Assembly: GCA_964539135.1 (NCBI GenBank)
Contig: CAZIFG010000005.1
Span: forward strand, 26,071 to 90,070
Direction of reading: 5' to 3'
Source of the DNA: CAZIFG01 sp964539135
Lineage (GTDB): Bacteria > Margulisbacteria > Marinamargulisbacteria > GCA-2716485 > CAZIFG01
Length of the DNA: 64,000 bases
In this document: piece by piece, positions 27,787 to 36,402 of the stretch
How the letters are laid out: every line of letters begins with the position of its first letter
How positions within the stretch are numbered: the stretch's first letter is position 1
Position numbers and translations under genes: made by a program
The notes under the pieces: generated by a model
Databases searched by the model: none
The model's input: only the letters and a program-made list of their open reading frames with translations
Told to the model about the DNA's origin: nothing

Positions 27787-28398
27787 TCAGGAGATTAAAG
27801 CGTCGATGGCCTCATCGCCAAAAAGTCGACGAAAGGTAAGTTCATGCGGAATAACGGGAAAAATGGCAAGCGCAATTTCCAATTTTTTAAGCCCCATCTT
27901 CTGGATCAGTTCACAAAGTCTATCCAGGTATTTTTTATGTCGAGTGTCCATGCGTGGAAAGATAAGTGATGCGATGGGATAATCTGTAGCGGATAAGCAC
28001 TGGATGGTAAAATTGGCCAATTCTTGAGAATAGGTGGCAAGGGCGTCTAAAAGATAAATATAAGGGGCAGATAAAAGACTGGTGCATAGAATCGCAATGA
28101 GGATTTTTTGGGTAGGGACAGGATAAGTAGGTAATCGCAAGAGGAGTTCATTCATCACCTCAATATCCGCCATATCGACGAGGATATAGCCCGCAGAAAT
28201 AACGATTTGAGTGTCTTTATGTTCCAGACAATGAAAGGCAAATTGAACGCCGCCAGGATCTAGCTTTTCAGTATAAAGGGACAAAAGGTACAGGGCCTTT
28301 AGGATTTCTGCCGTCATCATGATAAGGCCAATCATATCAGAAAAATAAAGGGAGGTGTAAGGATAAATATAATGATGTATGATAAAAAATCGATACAT
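27787..28398 (-). CDS. HEAT-repeat-like hypothetical protein
   Basis: Up to 203 aa. The region from about residue 26 onward is a run of Leu-rich helical pairs (for example EILKALYLLSLY, VISAGYILVDMADIEVMNELLLRL) with the look of HEAT/ARM repeats. The annotated first 20 residues are unusually rich in Tyr, Ile and Phe and have no ribosome site. The real start may be an internal Met in MIGLIMMTAE, giving about 175-180 aa. It is transcribed toward the giant gene but separated from it by 158 bp containing a separate promoter. The function is unknown; such repeats usually bind proteins. Confidence 0.55.
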   Translation of the reverse strand: MYRFFIIHHYIYPYTSLYFSDMIGLIMMTAEILKALYLLSLYTEKLDPGGVQFAFHCLEHKDTQIVISAGYILVDMADIEVMNELLLRLPTYPVPTQKILIAILCTSLLSAPYIYLLDALATYSQELANFTIQCLSATDYPIASLIFPRMDTRHKKYLDRLCELIQKMGLKKLEIALAIFPVIPHELTFRRLFGDEAIDALIS

Positions 28399-28491
28399 GA
28401 ATAAAACGAGCAGTGTCGATAGATAGGCTGTAAGAAAAAATAAGACTCAAAATTTAAAGGGTCAAATAAATAAAAATAGGAGATGAGTAAT

Positions 28492-28812
28492 ATGGCAGGA
28501 TTAAACGCAAGTATAGGAGGGGCAACACCTGAGGCAGTGAGAGGAGATACCTTTATAGATGGGAACCAGCTTAACACATTTGCATCCTCATCACATCTAA
28601 GCCGGAATATTGGTGTAGAGTTTACAAATAAAGCGGCATCGATCACAGATAGCATCACATCAGGTCAAGGTAACCAATTAGCAGCAGCGTTGGGCGCCTC
28701 TGTAGAGTTATCGTCAATCACTTCAGCGAAAGACTCTAAAATGGGTGCTGTGAACGCGGTAACCAAAGGAACCAAAGACGAAACTGCTGGATTTAAACAA
28801 AAAGCCGGATAG
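28492..28812 (+). CDS. Small Ser/Ala/Gly-rich protein, first gene of the plus-strand cluster
   Basis: A 106-aa protein with no recognised family. ATG 28492 is preferred over ATG 28483 because AGGAG at 28478-28482 touches the earlier codon but lies 9 nt from this one. The protein starts MAGLNASIGG, has no Cys or Trp, and is rich in small and polar residues with helical stretches. There is no Sec signal peptide. It is followed by a terminator-like hairpin, so it may be made in excess over the downstream genes. A small, abundant, Cys-less protein at the head of a flagellar-associated operon would suit a secreted subunit (needle, rod or filament type), but this is speculative. Confidence 0.65.
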   Translation: MAGLNASIGGATPEAVRGDTFIDGNQLNTFASSSHLSRNIGVEFTNKAASITDSITSGQGNQLAAALGASVELSSITSAKDSKMGAVNAVTKGTKDETAGFKQKAG

Positions 28813-28827
28813 TTTTAGGTAGATTAA

Positions 28828-28870
28828 GGGGCCCTCATCTAATAGAATTAGGTGGGGGCCTTCTTGTTTA
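28828..28870 (+). terminator. Hairpin terminator or attenuator between first and second cluster genes
   Basis: An imperfect inverted repeat (AAGGGGCCC...ATCTAAT with ATTAGGTGGGGGCCTT) around a short loop, followed by TTCTTGTTT. It probably stops a fraction of transcripts after the small first gene. Confidence 0.65.
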
Positions 28871-28893
28871 GTGGCAAAAAAAGGAGCATCATC

Positions 28894-29259
28894 ATGGCAG
28901 GCGGAAATTTATTAACAGCAGCAACCTTAGGAACAGCAAAGCTCCAGACGGAAGTGGTGTTGAGCCGTGCTCAAATTTCTGAAGTAAACCGCCAAAAAGC
29001 AGGCGTTAACGCGGATTTCGCCTATGCCGATTATGTGGCTTTGACCAATTTCTTTACAGAAATGAAAATCTTGCAAAACGATTTAATTGCAGGGAGAAAA
29101 TTAAGACTACGAGGGGTATCCGGAGAAGTAGATCCCAACACCTTAGCCGGGGCTTTGGTTTTAAACGTGCATCTGCAAAATTTACAATCTCAACGAGATA
29201 CCTTACAGGCCTTTGCCAAGTTAGGTCTGAAAATAGAAAGAGACGCATGGAAACATTAA
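28894..29259 (+). CDS. Small hypothetical helical protein
   Basis: A 121-aa protein of unknown family. ATG 28894 has AAGGAG 7 nt upstream. A longer frame from 28852 would run through the terminator hairpin and is unlikely. It begins MAGGNLLTAATLG, like the MAG-x-N start of the preceding small protein, and continues as a helical, Leu/Ala-rich chain ending KIERDAWKH. There is no signal peptide or Cys. It is the second gene of the plus-strand cluster, with its own good ribosome site. The shared N-terminal pattern with its neighbour hints at a common targeting signal or co-assembly, which is only an inference. Confidence 0.65.
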   Translation: MAGGNLLTAATLGTAKLQTEVVLSRAQISEVNRQKAGVNADFAYADYVALTNFFTEMKILQNDLIAGRKLRLRGVSGEVDPNTLAGALVLNVHLQNLQSQRDTLQAFAKLGLKIERDAWKH

Positions 29260-29284
29260 GTTAAGCACAGGGAGGTAGGAAGGT

Positions 29285-31867
29285 ATGTCATCATTGGATC
29301 AGTTTCCCAAATCAGCACCTTCCTTATTTTTACCTGTTCCCATTTCCCCTACTTTAATACAGCAGTTGGACTTACCCGAATCGAACGACAGTCGTGAATT
29401 TGGGGCACAGTTGGCATCACGATTAAAAGAAGAACCCCTTACAGATTCAAAATACGCAAAAGCAAACGAAGCGTCTGCCTATCAATCGGCAACCTTAACC
29501 CCCCTATGGGCCAATCAATCAGCATCCTTTTTAGCAGATTTGCATTTAAAATCATCACTTACATATTCCGTAGATAAAAAAGTCGCGGAACAAACATACA
29601 CAGAAGTTAAAAATAACGATACCAGCAAAGCGGCAGACAGAGTAGCGGCCATACTGTCTGAAAAAGAGGCCGAACGCCGTAAAAAAATCCAAGATTTAAT
29701 CACGCTACACAACGTAGAATACATGCCCGATATTGATAATAAAAATCCCTTTAAAGAAGGAACACCAGAATACGAGGCCTTTAATACCCTGGATGTTTTT
29801 AAAGGGTTAAGAGAAGGAACCACCACCTCTTTAGAAGTGTTGGGTGATGAAGGCAAACGAATCATAGAAGATGCCTTAAAAATGGCAGGATCTCGCCTGA
29901 AATCAGAAGAAGTAGAAGATCCATTTCAGGATACAAAAATCAAAACATTTAATGTCAGCCAAAACTATTTTGACCTCTTTTCAAATGAAGATAAATGGAA
30001 GAATTGGGATAAAAAAACAACCTTCGGCGTTTTATTGGCCCGTTGGTCCCAGCTCAGCACGTCCTATAAAACGGTACGATCATTTTCAGGCCCCAGTTAT
30101 GATTATCTGGAGAGTGTAAAAGCAGGAAAGACAGCGGATAGTGCCTTGGCCTCAGACAGCGCCTTTAAGACCTATGTGGATACCATGAAAAAGACCCTCG
30201 GGGAAATGTCGAAATTGGTTCAAAACTTAATTTCGGGCGCTGCCTCTGACGAGGGTGATTTATTAGGGCTTAATCCATCCAGTTTAAAATCAGCACCCAG
30301 TACCAGTGCGTTAAAATCTGGAACTGGAACCGCAGCAAAAGTGGATAAAACCTTAACAGAATTAAGTGAGCAAGTGTTAGCGTTCAAAGCCCGAGCGAAA
30401 GATAACCCTCTGTTGCAGGATCAAGTCAGTCAGTTAGAAGCCTTAGTCGGGACCTACGATGAAGCTGTTTCGGCAGAATATCAGCTCAATAAAAAAATCG
30501 ACAGTGTAAAAGATCATGCCTTAAAATACGCGAAAAACTGGATGGATGTAGTTGGTAAGAACCTCCAAAATCAATACATGATTGTAGGATTTGCAACCTT
30601 TTTAAAATCAGCGCCAGATGCATTAACACAAACCAATTTAGCAAACTGGGACGGCCAATCAACCAGTGATTTAGCCGCGTATTTATCCGCCTCAAAAGAT
30701 GGGCTGATGGATAAATTTATTTCGGACGGATTGGCCTATATTAAATCAACTTTTATCGAAAAAGAGTTTAGTATTCCAGCCCTTAAAGAAGGCGCAATGT
30801 CTAAAAGTAAGTTAAATTTTGAAGCCAATGACCTTCAGAAATCAGGTGGGCTAGAGCGAAAAAACATCAAAATAAACACTGCATACGGACAATCCATGAC
30901 CATGGAAGAGCTATTAAGCCTTGTCGGAAAAGGCAGTACCGTCAGTGATAGATATAACAATGCAATTCAGGTTAAAAATACCGTCATGGATATGATAGAG
31001 CAGCTTTCTGGTATTGGGTATAAAAAAAGTGGCACAGCGTTCAAAGTAACAGGTCGTCGTTTAGAAGATGCCGAAATCCCAGAGGGATACACAGGCGATA
31101 AATCAAAATTAATTGCGGTTAAATTGCATTCCAATGTAGATTGGGAGCAATTTTCGGGTGAAGATAAGCGAGCGGCAAATGCAAATACACAGGCCTCAAC
31201 AGGAAGCTTAACGCAGCAAACAGGTAAGCCCTTTGAAATGATGTTTGAAAGCACAGAAAAAGCACAGGCGTATTTAGATATGCTGATGAAATTGGATCAA
31301 ACCTTGGACGCCGTCTTACAGCCCTTTGACCGCGGTGGCCATAAAACCATGACAGAAAAAGGACCCGTAGAGACAGATTATAGGCTACTCGTGACGAATG
31401 AGGGTGAATTGGGGAAATCTGGTTTAATCACAAAAGACAGTGCCGAATATAGTGTGTCTGTGGATACCTTTTTAAAAGGTAGTGACATCAAAAACTACAG
31501 ATGGGATGCCATTTCAACTTACATCGAATTTGAAGGGGCTATGGGCATCGCCAGAACTGCGTTGGGGGGTGTGACTGTAAACATTCAACGATCCTCCGAT
31601 AAAAAAGCCGAGATTGAAAAGTATGACGAAGAAAAAGAAGAGTTTAAACAAGAACAAATCAGAGAACAAAAAGAGAAAAACGAAAAAGAGGTTCAAGAAA
31701 AAAGACGGGTAAGCGAGTCTGAAAAAGCATCTAAAGAGCAAGCCCAAATTGCGAAAAAGAATGCAGAGAAAGTAGCCCAAGAGCGAAAAGCCATAGAAGA
31801 ACAAACCTTGGCCATTCAAAAACAAAAAAAACAAGAAGAGTCTAATAAAAAGAGTAAAAAACAATGA
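29285..31867 (+). CDS. Large hypothetical protein with C-terminal coiled coil
   Basis: An 860-aa cytoplasmic-type protein with no recognised family. GGAGG precedes ATG 29285. Residues 1-750 are mixed helix with polar loops (MSSLDQFPKSAPS at the start, a Ser/Thr/Ala linker near 340-360). From about 775 the chain is almost purely charged (EKYDEEKEEFKQEQ, EKNEKEVQEKRR, QKKQEESNKKSKKQ), a long Lys/Glu/Gln coiled coil or single helix. No Cys is apparent. Its stop overlaps the next start (ATGA). It is the largest member of the plus-strand cluster opposite the giant gene and could be a structural or export-linked component. Confidence 0.7.
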   Translation: MSSLDQFPKSAPSLFLPVPISPTLIQQLDLPESNDSREFGAQLASRLKEEPLTDSKYAKANEASAYQSATLTPLWANQSASFLADLHLKSSLTYSVDKKVAEQTYTEVKNNDTSKAADRVAAILSEKEAERRKKIQDLITLHNVEYMPDIDNKNPFKEGTPEYEAFNTLDVFKGLREGTTTSLEVLGDEGKRIIEDALKMAGSRLKSEEVEDPFQDTKIKTFNVSQNYFDLFSNEDKWKNWDKKTTFGVLLARWSQLSTSYKTVRSFSGPSYDYLESVKAGKTADSALASDSAFKTYVDTMKKTLGEMSKLVQNLISGAASDEGDLLGLNPSSLKSAPSTSALKSGTGTAAKVDKTLTELSEQVLAFKARAKDNPLLQDQVSQLEALVGTYDEAVSAEYQLNKKIDSVKDHALKYAKNWMDVVGKNLQNQYMIVGFATFLKSAPDALTQTNLANWDGQSTSDLAAYLSASKDGLMDKFISDGLAYIKSTFIEKEFSIPALKEGAMSKSKLNFEANDLQKSGGLERKNIKINTAYGQSMTMEELLSLVGKGSTVSDRYNNAIQVKNTVMDMIEQLSGIGYKKSGTAFKVTGRRLEDAEIPEGYTGDKSKLIAVKLHSNVDWEQFSGEDKRAANANTQASTGSLTQQTGKPFEMMFESTEKAQAYLDMLMKLDQTLDAVLQPFDRGGHKTMTEKGPVETDYRLLVTNEGELGKSGLITKDSAEYSVSVDTFLKGSDIKNYRWDAISTYIEFEGAMGIARTALGGVTVNIQRSSDKKAEIEKYDEEKEEFKQEQIREQKEKNEKEVQEKRRVSESEKASKEQAQIAKKNAEKVAQERKAIEEQTLAIQKQKKQEESNKKSKKQ

Positions 31868-32706
31868 GTTACGGTCCTATAGATGGTAATGCAGGAACAG
31901 ACACGAATGACACAATTTACTATAAAAAGTTGCAGCAGCAACTGAAGGCGAGAGCAGAACTTAAAAATCAGTTAAATAACACAGAAGACAGACCAGAAAG
32001 AGGGATTCATTCAGACGCAGTGAGCATGGAGGGCGCTAAGAATTATAAAAAAGAGGATGAAAAAACAGAGTTTAAACATCCCGATATCAAAGACGAAGTG
32101 AAATTATCAAGTTACGAGTGGGAAAAGAAAGTGCTTGAACAAAGAGACGGGACAGGGCAAAATCAAGAGAGAGATCGAAATGCTTCAAAAGACAAGGACC
32201 CTAAAGAGATTTTAAAGGTTGGATATGCGATTAATTTTATGAAACGAATACCAGAGTTAAAAGAAATGTATCGCTTCAATTTAATTGAGGCTCGATCTCA
32301 CCAAGATCTAGTGGGAAAATTCTCACAGTTTAAGGTAGGTGTGATTGGCCAAATGTTAGCGCTTGCGGGCGTATCCGTAGAGGAATTGAAAAAGTTAAAA
32401 AAGCAAGCCATTCAAGAGGCCTTTGAGGAAAACTTAGCCGAAATGATTGATAATATTTATCATGAAGAATTATCTGAGCTTATTCACGGTAAAACAAAAA
32501 AAACAAAAGCAGCCTTACGGGTCTACAGTCAGTACCGGGCCAATTTAGCGACACAAATGACGAATTTAGGGCGTCCGGGATATTGGACCAGCACACGTAT
32601 TTTGGAAGAAAGAGTGCGGCAGTGCGCTAAAATTGAGCAAGAGTTTAAGCGCGAAAGAGACAACTTATTGTATCAGCTAGATTATTTATTACAGGCGTCA
32701 TTTTAA
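31864..32706 (+). CDS. Hypothetical charged helical protein
   Basis: A 280-aa protein, not recognised. Residues 1-115 are very polar and probably disordered (DTNDTIYYKKLQQQL, DKDPKEILKV). Residues about 120-280 form a compact helical domain (for example FMKRIPELKEMYRFNLIEA, VGVIGQMLALAGVSVEELKKL) ending in a coiled-coil-like helix. There is no signal peptide or membrane segment. It overlaps the previous gene by 4 nt and the next by 1 nt (TAATG), showing close translational coupling. The arrangement of a disordered N-terminus and a helical C-terminal domain would fit a secretion regulator or scaffold, without proof. Confidence 0.7.
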   Translation: MSYGPIDGNAGTDTNDTIYYKKLQQQLKARAELKNQLNNTEDRPERGIHSDAVSMEGAKNYKKEDEKTEFKHPDIKDEVKLSSYEWEKKVLEQRDGTGQNQERDRNASKDKDPKEILKVGYAINFMKRIPELKEMYRFNLIEARSHQDLVGKFSQFKVGVIGQMLALAGVSVEELKKLKKQAIQEAFEENLAEMIDNIYHEELSELIHGKTKKTKAALRVYSQYRANLATQMTNLGRPGYWTSTRILEERVRQCAKIEQEFKRERDNLLYQLDYLLQASF

Positions 32707-32924
32707 TGTCAAACTTAAACGATAATGCAGTAAAATCAATCAGTGACATGAAACTACAGGTTTCCAAACTGGAGCGGTACATTGCGCGCGCCAGTTCCAA
32801 GCGACAGGCCTATGAAAAAAAGTTAGAGCGGCAATATACTATTAATAAAGCCACTCAAAATTTAGTAAGACAGGGCATTGCACTTATGAAACGACCGAGC
32901 TCACGCTTAGGGGTGGATTTATAA
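32706..32924 (+). CDS. Very small coiled-coil protein
   Basis: A 72-aa protein predicted to be one or two long helices (SDMKLQVSKLERYIARASSKRQAYEKKLERQ) with a basic tail. Its start and stop overlap its neighbours by one base each (TAATG at both ends), so it is translated together with them. By size, charge and position it resembles small export chaperones or FliJ/SctO-type stalk proteins of flagellar and type III systems. No diagnostic motif is visible, and the comparison is by shape only. Confidence 0.65.
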   Translation: MSNLNDNAVKSISDMKLQVSKLERYIARASSKRQAYEKKLERQYTINKATQNLVRQGIALMKRPSSRLGVDL

Positions 32925-34699
32925 TGAGTTTGGGGGGCATTTCAAATTATGGCAAAGAGGTAGAACAGAAGGACCCCAATTTTGACAGGGCCTTAGAAAG
33001 TATTGTTTCCATTGAAGAGCAGGGGGCAGGGGAAACCAAAAACGGCGATGGGCGCTTAGCTGCAATACGCAGAAAAACACATAAAACAGAAACTTCATCA
33101 GGTAAAGGGCAGGCAATAGATGCCTTGGATCAGCGTCAAGAAGCCGTTGATATTTATAAAGAATTTGCGTCTAAAAAAACAGAGAGAGCGGAGAAAAAAA
33201 TAGGGAAAGAGATGCTCTCAACCCGAAAAGAAGATTTGGCGGCCTTTGCAAAAGAGTTGCAGCCCGCGGTAATCGCAACCGTTTCTGATCGTGTGGTATT
33301 GTCCAGTTTGTCGAAAGATCGTCTCAAGGGAAAATTAGATACAACGCAACAATCCGAAACGGAGTTTCGCGTAAGACGTGACGAGTCCCCAGCTCAGGAG
33401 GATAAGCTCAAGGAACTCAAAAAAGCAGTTAAAGAGCAAGGCCTTGCTCAGGCACAAGAAGGGGCAAAAGCCTTGCGAGAAATTCCAAAAGATATCGTAG
33501 GCAGTTATGTATCGGCAGTAGCTGAAAATTTGATTGCGCCCACACCAAAGAAAAAGGAAGAATTGCGTCAAATTCAAGCACAGGTAGAGGCAGGTATTTT
33601 AAGCAGTAAAGAAATCAAAACCGTGCAAGAGCAAGTGAAAAAAATGCTCACCGAAGACATGACCAAGACCTTAAGACGACAATATGCAAGAGTGGCAGTA
33701 GCGACAGCCGAAAAATCAAAAAATTTAGCGGGGTTTCTTAAAGAGGTGGAAGGATACGATTCGGTATTAACCAATGCCATCGTATTGGGATTAATTGAAG
33801 AGGGACCAGTGGGCCGAAAAACGCTACAGGAAGATATAAATAATGAGTATCGATTTTTTGTGGCAGATGAGTTAGATCGCACCTTATCAGAATCGCTGAC
33901 CAAAAGTGCCTCAATTAAAGACCTTTCCAAGGCCTTTGATAAATTAAACGGTCTATCCATGATGGTAGAGTTTCAATCGCCGGCTTATATTCAAACGGTT
34001 CAAAAAAAGATAGAGAATTTAGGGCTTAATTTTTTTGTGAATCCCAATCCCAATCAAGGGTCCTTAGACGATGATCCTAAAAGAAAGAAAAAACAAACGC
34101 AGACACAAGAGATAGAAGGCGTTTCAGGCGTAGAAAGTGTAGAAGATACCCTTCGGGCACTCTATGAAAAACTGCATGTGGGCGTGGGATTTGTAGAGGG
34201 GTTGAAAACAAAATGGGCCATAAAGAAAGCAGAAAAAAAATTGAAAGAATCCGGAAAAGAAAAAATGCTGAAACAGCTGAAACAGGAAAGTTCTGGATTT
34301 GCAAAATTAAGATTGATGCTCAAGCTAAGGGCCTTATTTGAAGAGCGAGCGACATTACTGGAGTTTAAAGGGCCGGACTATAAGCGGATCAAAAAAGAAA
34401 TCAAAAAAACCTTAAAAGCCTTAAAAGACATAGGGTGTATTGTAGAAAAATCTGATATAATGAACCTAAGAGATCAATGTAATAAGGCTATTTTTGGGGT
34501 GATGAAAGAAGAGTTTATCAAGCTAGAGATAGAAGTAACCCGAAATCCAAAACATATTGGATTAAAGCAAAAGCATGGAAATTATTTAATCGTGTTAAAT
34601 CGTTTAAAAGCGGAGACCCCCATGCTAGAAGAAATTAAACCCAGTATGATGAAAGGTTTAGAATTTTTAACGGATGTCAATATAATAGAAGCAGCATAA
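32924..34699 (+). CDS. Hypothetical 591-aa helical protein in flagellar-associated cluster
   Basis: A soluble, highly charged, mainly helical protein, not recognised. Residues 1-120 are polar. Residues about 195-370 form an Ala/Leu/Glu helical domain, 370-405 a Lys/Gln/Asp linker (KRKKKQTQTQ), and 405-591 a second helical domain containing long Lys-rich helices. It has only two Cys, near residues 507 and 519. The two-domain helical layout and its place just before a flagellar rod/hook gene recall gatekeeper proteins of type III secretion (SctW/YopN-TyeA), but no sequence signature confirms this. It overlaps its upstream neighbour by one base (TAATG). Confidence 0.68.
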   Translation: MSLGGISNYGKEVEQKDPNFDRALESIVSIEEQGAGETKNGDGRLAAIRRKTHKTETSSGKGQAIDALDQRQEAVDIYKEFASKKTERAEKKIGKEMLSTRKEDLAAFAKELQPAVIATVSDRVVLSSLSKDRLKGKLDTTQQSETEFRVRRDESPAQEDKLKELKKAVKEQGLAQAQEGAKALREIPKDIVGSYVSAVAENLIAPTPKKKEELRQIQAQVEAGILSSKEIKTVQEQVKKMLTEDMTKTLRRQYARVAVATAEKSKNLAGFLKEVEGYDSVLTNAIVLGLIEEGPVGRKTLQEDINNEYRFFVADELDRTLSESLTKSASIKDLSKAFDKLNGLSMMVEFQSPAYIQTVQKKIENLGLNFFVNPNPNQGSLDDDPKRKKKQTQTQEIEGVSGVESVEDTLRALYEKLHVGVGFVEGLKTKWAIKKAEKKLKESGKEKMLKQLKQESSGFAKLRLMLKLRALFEERATLLEFKGPDYKRIKKEIKKTLKALKDIGCIVEKSDIMNLRDQCNKAIFGVMKEEFIKLEIEVTRNPKHIGLKQKHGNYLIVLNRLKAETPMLEEIKPSMMKGLEFLTDVNIIEAA

Positions 34700-34714
34700 A
34701 GTAGGAGCGTTAAC

Positions 34715-35581
34715 ATGTTAGATATTTATGTCAATTCACAAAATACACTGTACGGATTAGAGAGCGCCTTAAGAATTGCCATTTCAAACGCCAATAACTT
34801 TGGAACGCCAGGATATAAAGCAATAGGGACATCCTTTACAACGGTATATACAGAGGTCATGTCGTTGGGAACAAAGTCCATTAATCCCTTGCAGCTAGGA
34901 TCAGCAGCAACCTTAGGGGCAACGTCCACAGATTATACCCAAGGGGCCATAGGATTTGGAACTTCCATGAACGTAGCCATACAAGGAGAGGGCTTTTTTA
35001 TCATTTCAGCAAGCTCTACAGAGTTTGGCAGCAATGCCGATAAATTATATACGCGGGCAGGATCCTTCCAAATTGATAACCTCAATAAATTCATCATTGA
35101 CTCATCAGGGCGAAAAGTATTTGGGTATGCGGTAGATAAAGCAGGAAATAAACTCAATGATACCTTGGTGCCAATTAGTACAAATGACGAAACAGACATA
35201 GGATTTACCGATGGTGGCTTATTGGTCAAAAATTTTGCAGCGTCTAAAACAGATCCAGATAAGCCTCAAGAACCCATGTATCGATTGGCCTTAACCAGTT
35301 TCCATAATAAAGAAGGGTTAGTGGGGGTGTCTGGAGGCGCTTGGAAAGCAACATCCTCTGCGGGAGAGCCTCTGCCTTTGGGGGGCTCAGGTTCAAAAAT
35401 TGGAGAAAATGGGAATCATTACGGGGATATTTTAGGCAGTGCACTAGAATCTTCTAACGTAGACGTTGCGAGAGTATCTTTAGATTTAAACATGTTAACC
35501 AGATCCTATACCGCTGTTCAGGCTGTGATTGATGACGTGACCAAAATCATGTCTTCCTTGATCCCCAAAATAGGCGGATAA
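34715..35581 (+). CDS. Flagellar hook/basal-body rod family protein (FlgE/FlgF/FlgG-like)
   Basis: A 288-aa member of the flagellar axial family, exported by the flagellar type III apparatus and assembled as rod or hook. The N-terminal signature is clear (ALRIAISNANNFGTPGYKA, equivalent to the ANNLAN-x-x-T-x-GYK motif). So are the central QGEGFF box with YTRAGSF and the C-terminal helix (SALESSNVDVARVSLDLNMLTRSYTAVQAV). The length is closest to FlgF/FlgG. TAGGAG lies about 10 nt upstream of the ATG. It closes the plus-strand cluster, 16 bp after the 591-aa gene. It is the only gene in the cluster with a recognisable family and ties the cluster to a flagellum-like machine. Confidence 0.9.
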   Translation: MLDIYVNSQNTLYGLESALRIAISNANNFGTPGYKAIGTSFTTVYTEVMSLGTKSINPLQLGSAATLGATSTDYTQGAIGFGTSMNVAIQGEGFFIISASSTEFGSNADKLYTRAGSFQIDNLNKFIIDSSGRKVFGYAVDKAGNKLNDTLVPISTNDETDIGFTDGGLLVKNFAASKTDPDKPQEPMYRLALTSFHNKEGLVGVSGGAWKATSSAGEPLPLGGSGSKIGENGNHYGDILGSALESSNVDVARVSLDLNMLTRSYTAVQAVIDDVTKIMSSLIPKIGG

Positions 35582-35591
35582 TAATCCGCCT
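35572..35591 (+). terminator. Perfect hairpin at the end of the flagellar-type gene
   Basis: AGGCGGAT (35572-35579) pairs perfectly with ATCCGCCT (35584-35591) across a 4-nt loop that includes the stop codon. There is no T-run, so it may be a Rho-assisted or stability hairpin. Confidence 0.55.
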
Positions 35592-35620
35592 AGAGAGGGG
35601 CATTAAGCCTAAAAGGCCAG

Positions 35621-35763
35621 GAGGCTGTCGCGAAATGCCTACGTTTGGATCAGCTGCAAGGCAGTACTAGTCCGAAAGCCCGGAATTTATATGTCATAAA
35701 TGAGGGCTTGAGGCCAAGGATAACGCATCAGATGGCCAAAATAGGCGTTTCGCGACAGTCTCT
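35621..35763. repeat. Interspersed palindromic element, intergenic copy
   Basis: About 142 bp bounded by 19-nt inverted arms (35623-35641 and 35742-35760, 17 of 19 paired). It shares two perfect blocks with the copy in uvrC (35637-35662, 26 bp; 35729-35753, 25 bp) and differs by a 6-nt in-frame indel in the middle. The frame used in uvrC is also open here. It lies between the flagellar-type gene and hpf, ending at the hpf stop codon. Confidence 0.9.
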
Positions 35764-36283
35764 AGGTTTCAATCAGTCCAAATTGGTCACCGCCAAGGGG
35801 GTAAATAACGCATACGCGCTCATGAAGGTCTCGAAAAGCAAGGAAGCTTAAATTATCCTTTTCAAGGATAAGAATGGCATCTTCAGGATCCATGGGTTTG
35901 GCAACATACCGAGGCTCTGTTGCATTGGAAAGGACAACTTTGGAGCTGGGAGTGTCGCTGCTACGAGGGACGCTGCTTCTTTTGTGATCGCGTAATTTTT
36001 CCTTATGCTTTTTAAGCTGACTTTCTAATTTATCGATCAGAACATCAATGCTCGCGTACATACTAGATGAGGCTTCTTCAGCTCGAATAATAGTACCAGA
36101 AGCAAAAATAGTGGCAGAGGCAACATGCTGCTCGCTGTCTTTTGAACTGCCGGAAATATCCAAATCGACCACAATTTCTTGAATAGCATCAAAAAATCGC
36201 TCCAATCGCTGAAGCTTAGACTCGGCGTGAGCCTTCAACGCTTTGGTGATCGAGATGCTGTGGGCTTTGATAATCATTTTCAT
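35762..36283 (-). CDS. hpf: Long ribosome hibernation promoting factor
   Basis: About 173 aa. It binds 30S subunits in stationary phase and promotes 100S dimers. The N-terminal domain (about 1-100) has the S30AE fold pattern (MKMIIKAHSISITKALKAHAESKLQRLERFFD). A Lys/Ser linker follows, and the C-terminal dimerisation domain (about 125-173) has PMDPEDAILILE and ends FGLIET, like the usual YGLIEP. An upstream GTG (36295) overlaps the AAGGAG itself, so ATG 36283, 11 nt from it, is preferred. The stop codon sits exactly at the edge of the palindromic element, and the C-terminus appears complete. It is transcribed divergently from glmU. Confidence 0.93.
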   Translation of the reverse strand: MKMIIKAHSISITKALKAHAESKLQRLERFFDAIQEIVVDLDISGSSKDSEQHVASATIFASGTIIRAEEASSSMYASIDVLIDKLESQLKKHKEKLRDHKRSSVPRSSDTPSSKVVLSNATEPRYVAKPMDPEDAILILEKDNLSFLAFRDLHERVCVIYPLGGDQFGLIET

Positions 36284-36402
36284 GGAAATCCACACTCCTT
36301 ATTAACCTAGATATAAGACCTGTTCAGTCTATCATGACAGTAGATAATTTGCACAGATAAGGTATAATTAGAGTTCAATACACCTTGGGTGAAGGAGTCA
36401 TT

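Noticed and set aside
28373..28405. A 10-codon leader peptide before the plus cluster (with GGGAGG upstream)
   Set aside because: The spacing from the ribosome-like site is too long and the peptide has no regulatory pattern.
28852..28893. Longer start for the 121-aa protein (from 28852)
   Set aside because: The extension would translate through a terminator hairpin; ATG 28894 has a proper AAGGAG site.
35645..35851. A 68-aa plus-strand frame as a separate gene
   Set aside because: It is the palindromic element's own open frame running into antisense of hpf; there is no ribosome site.
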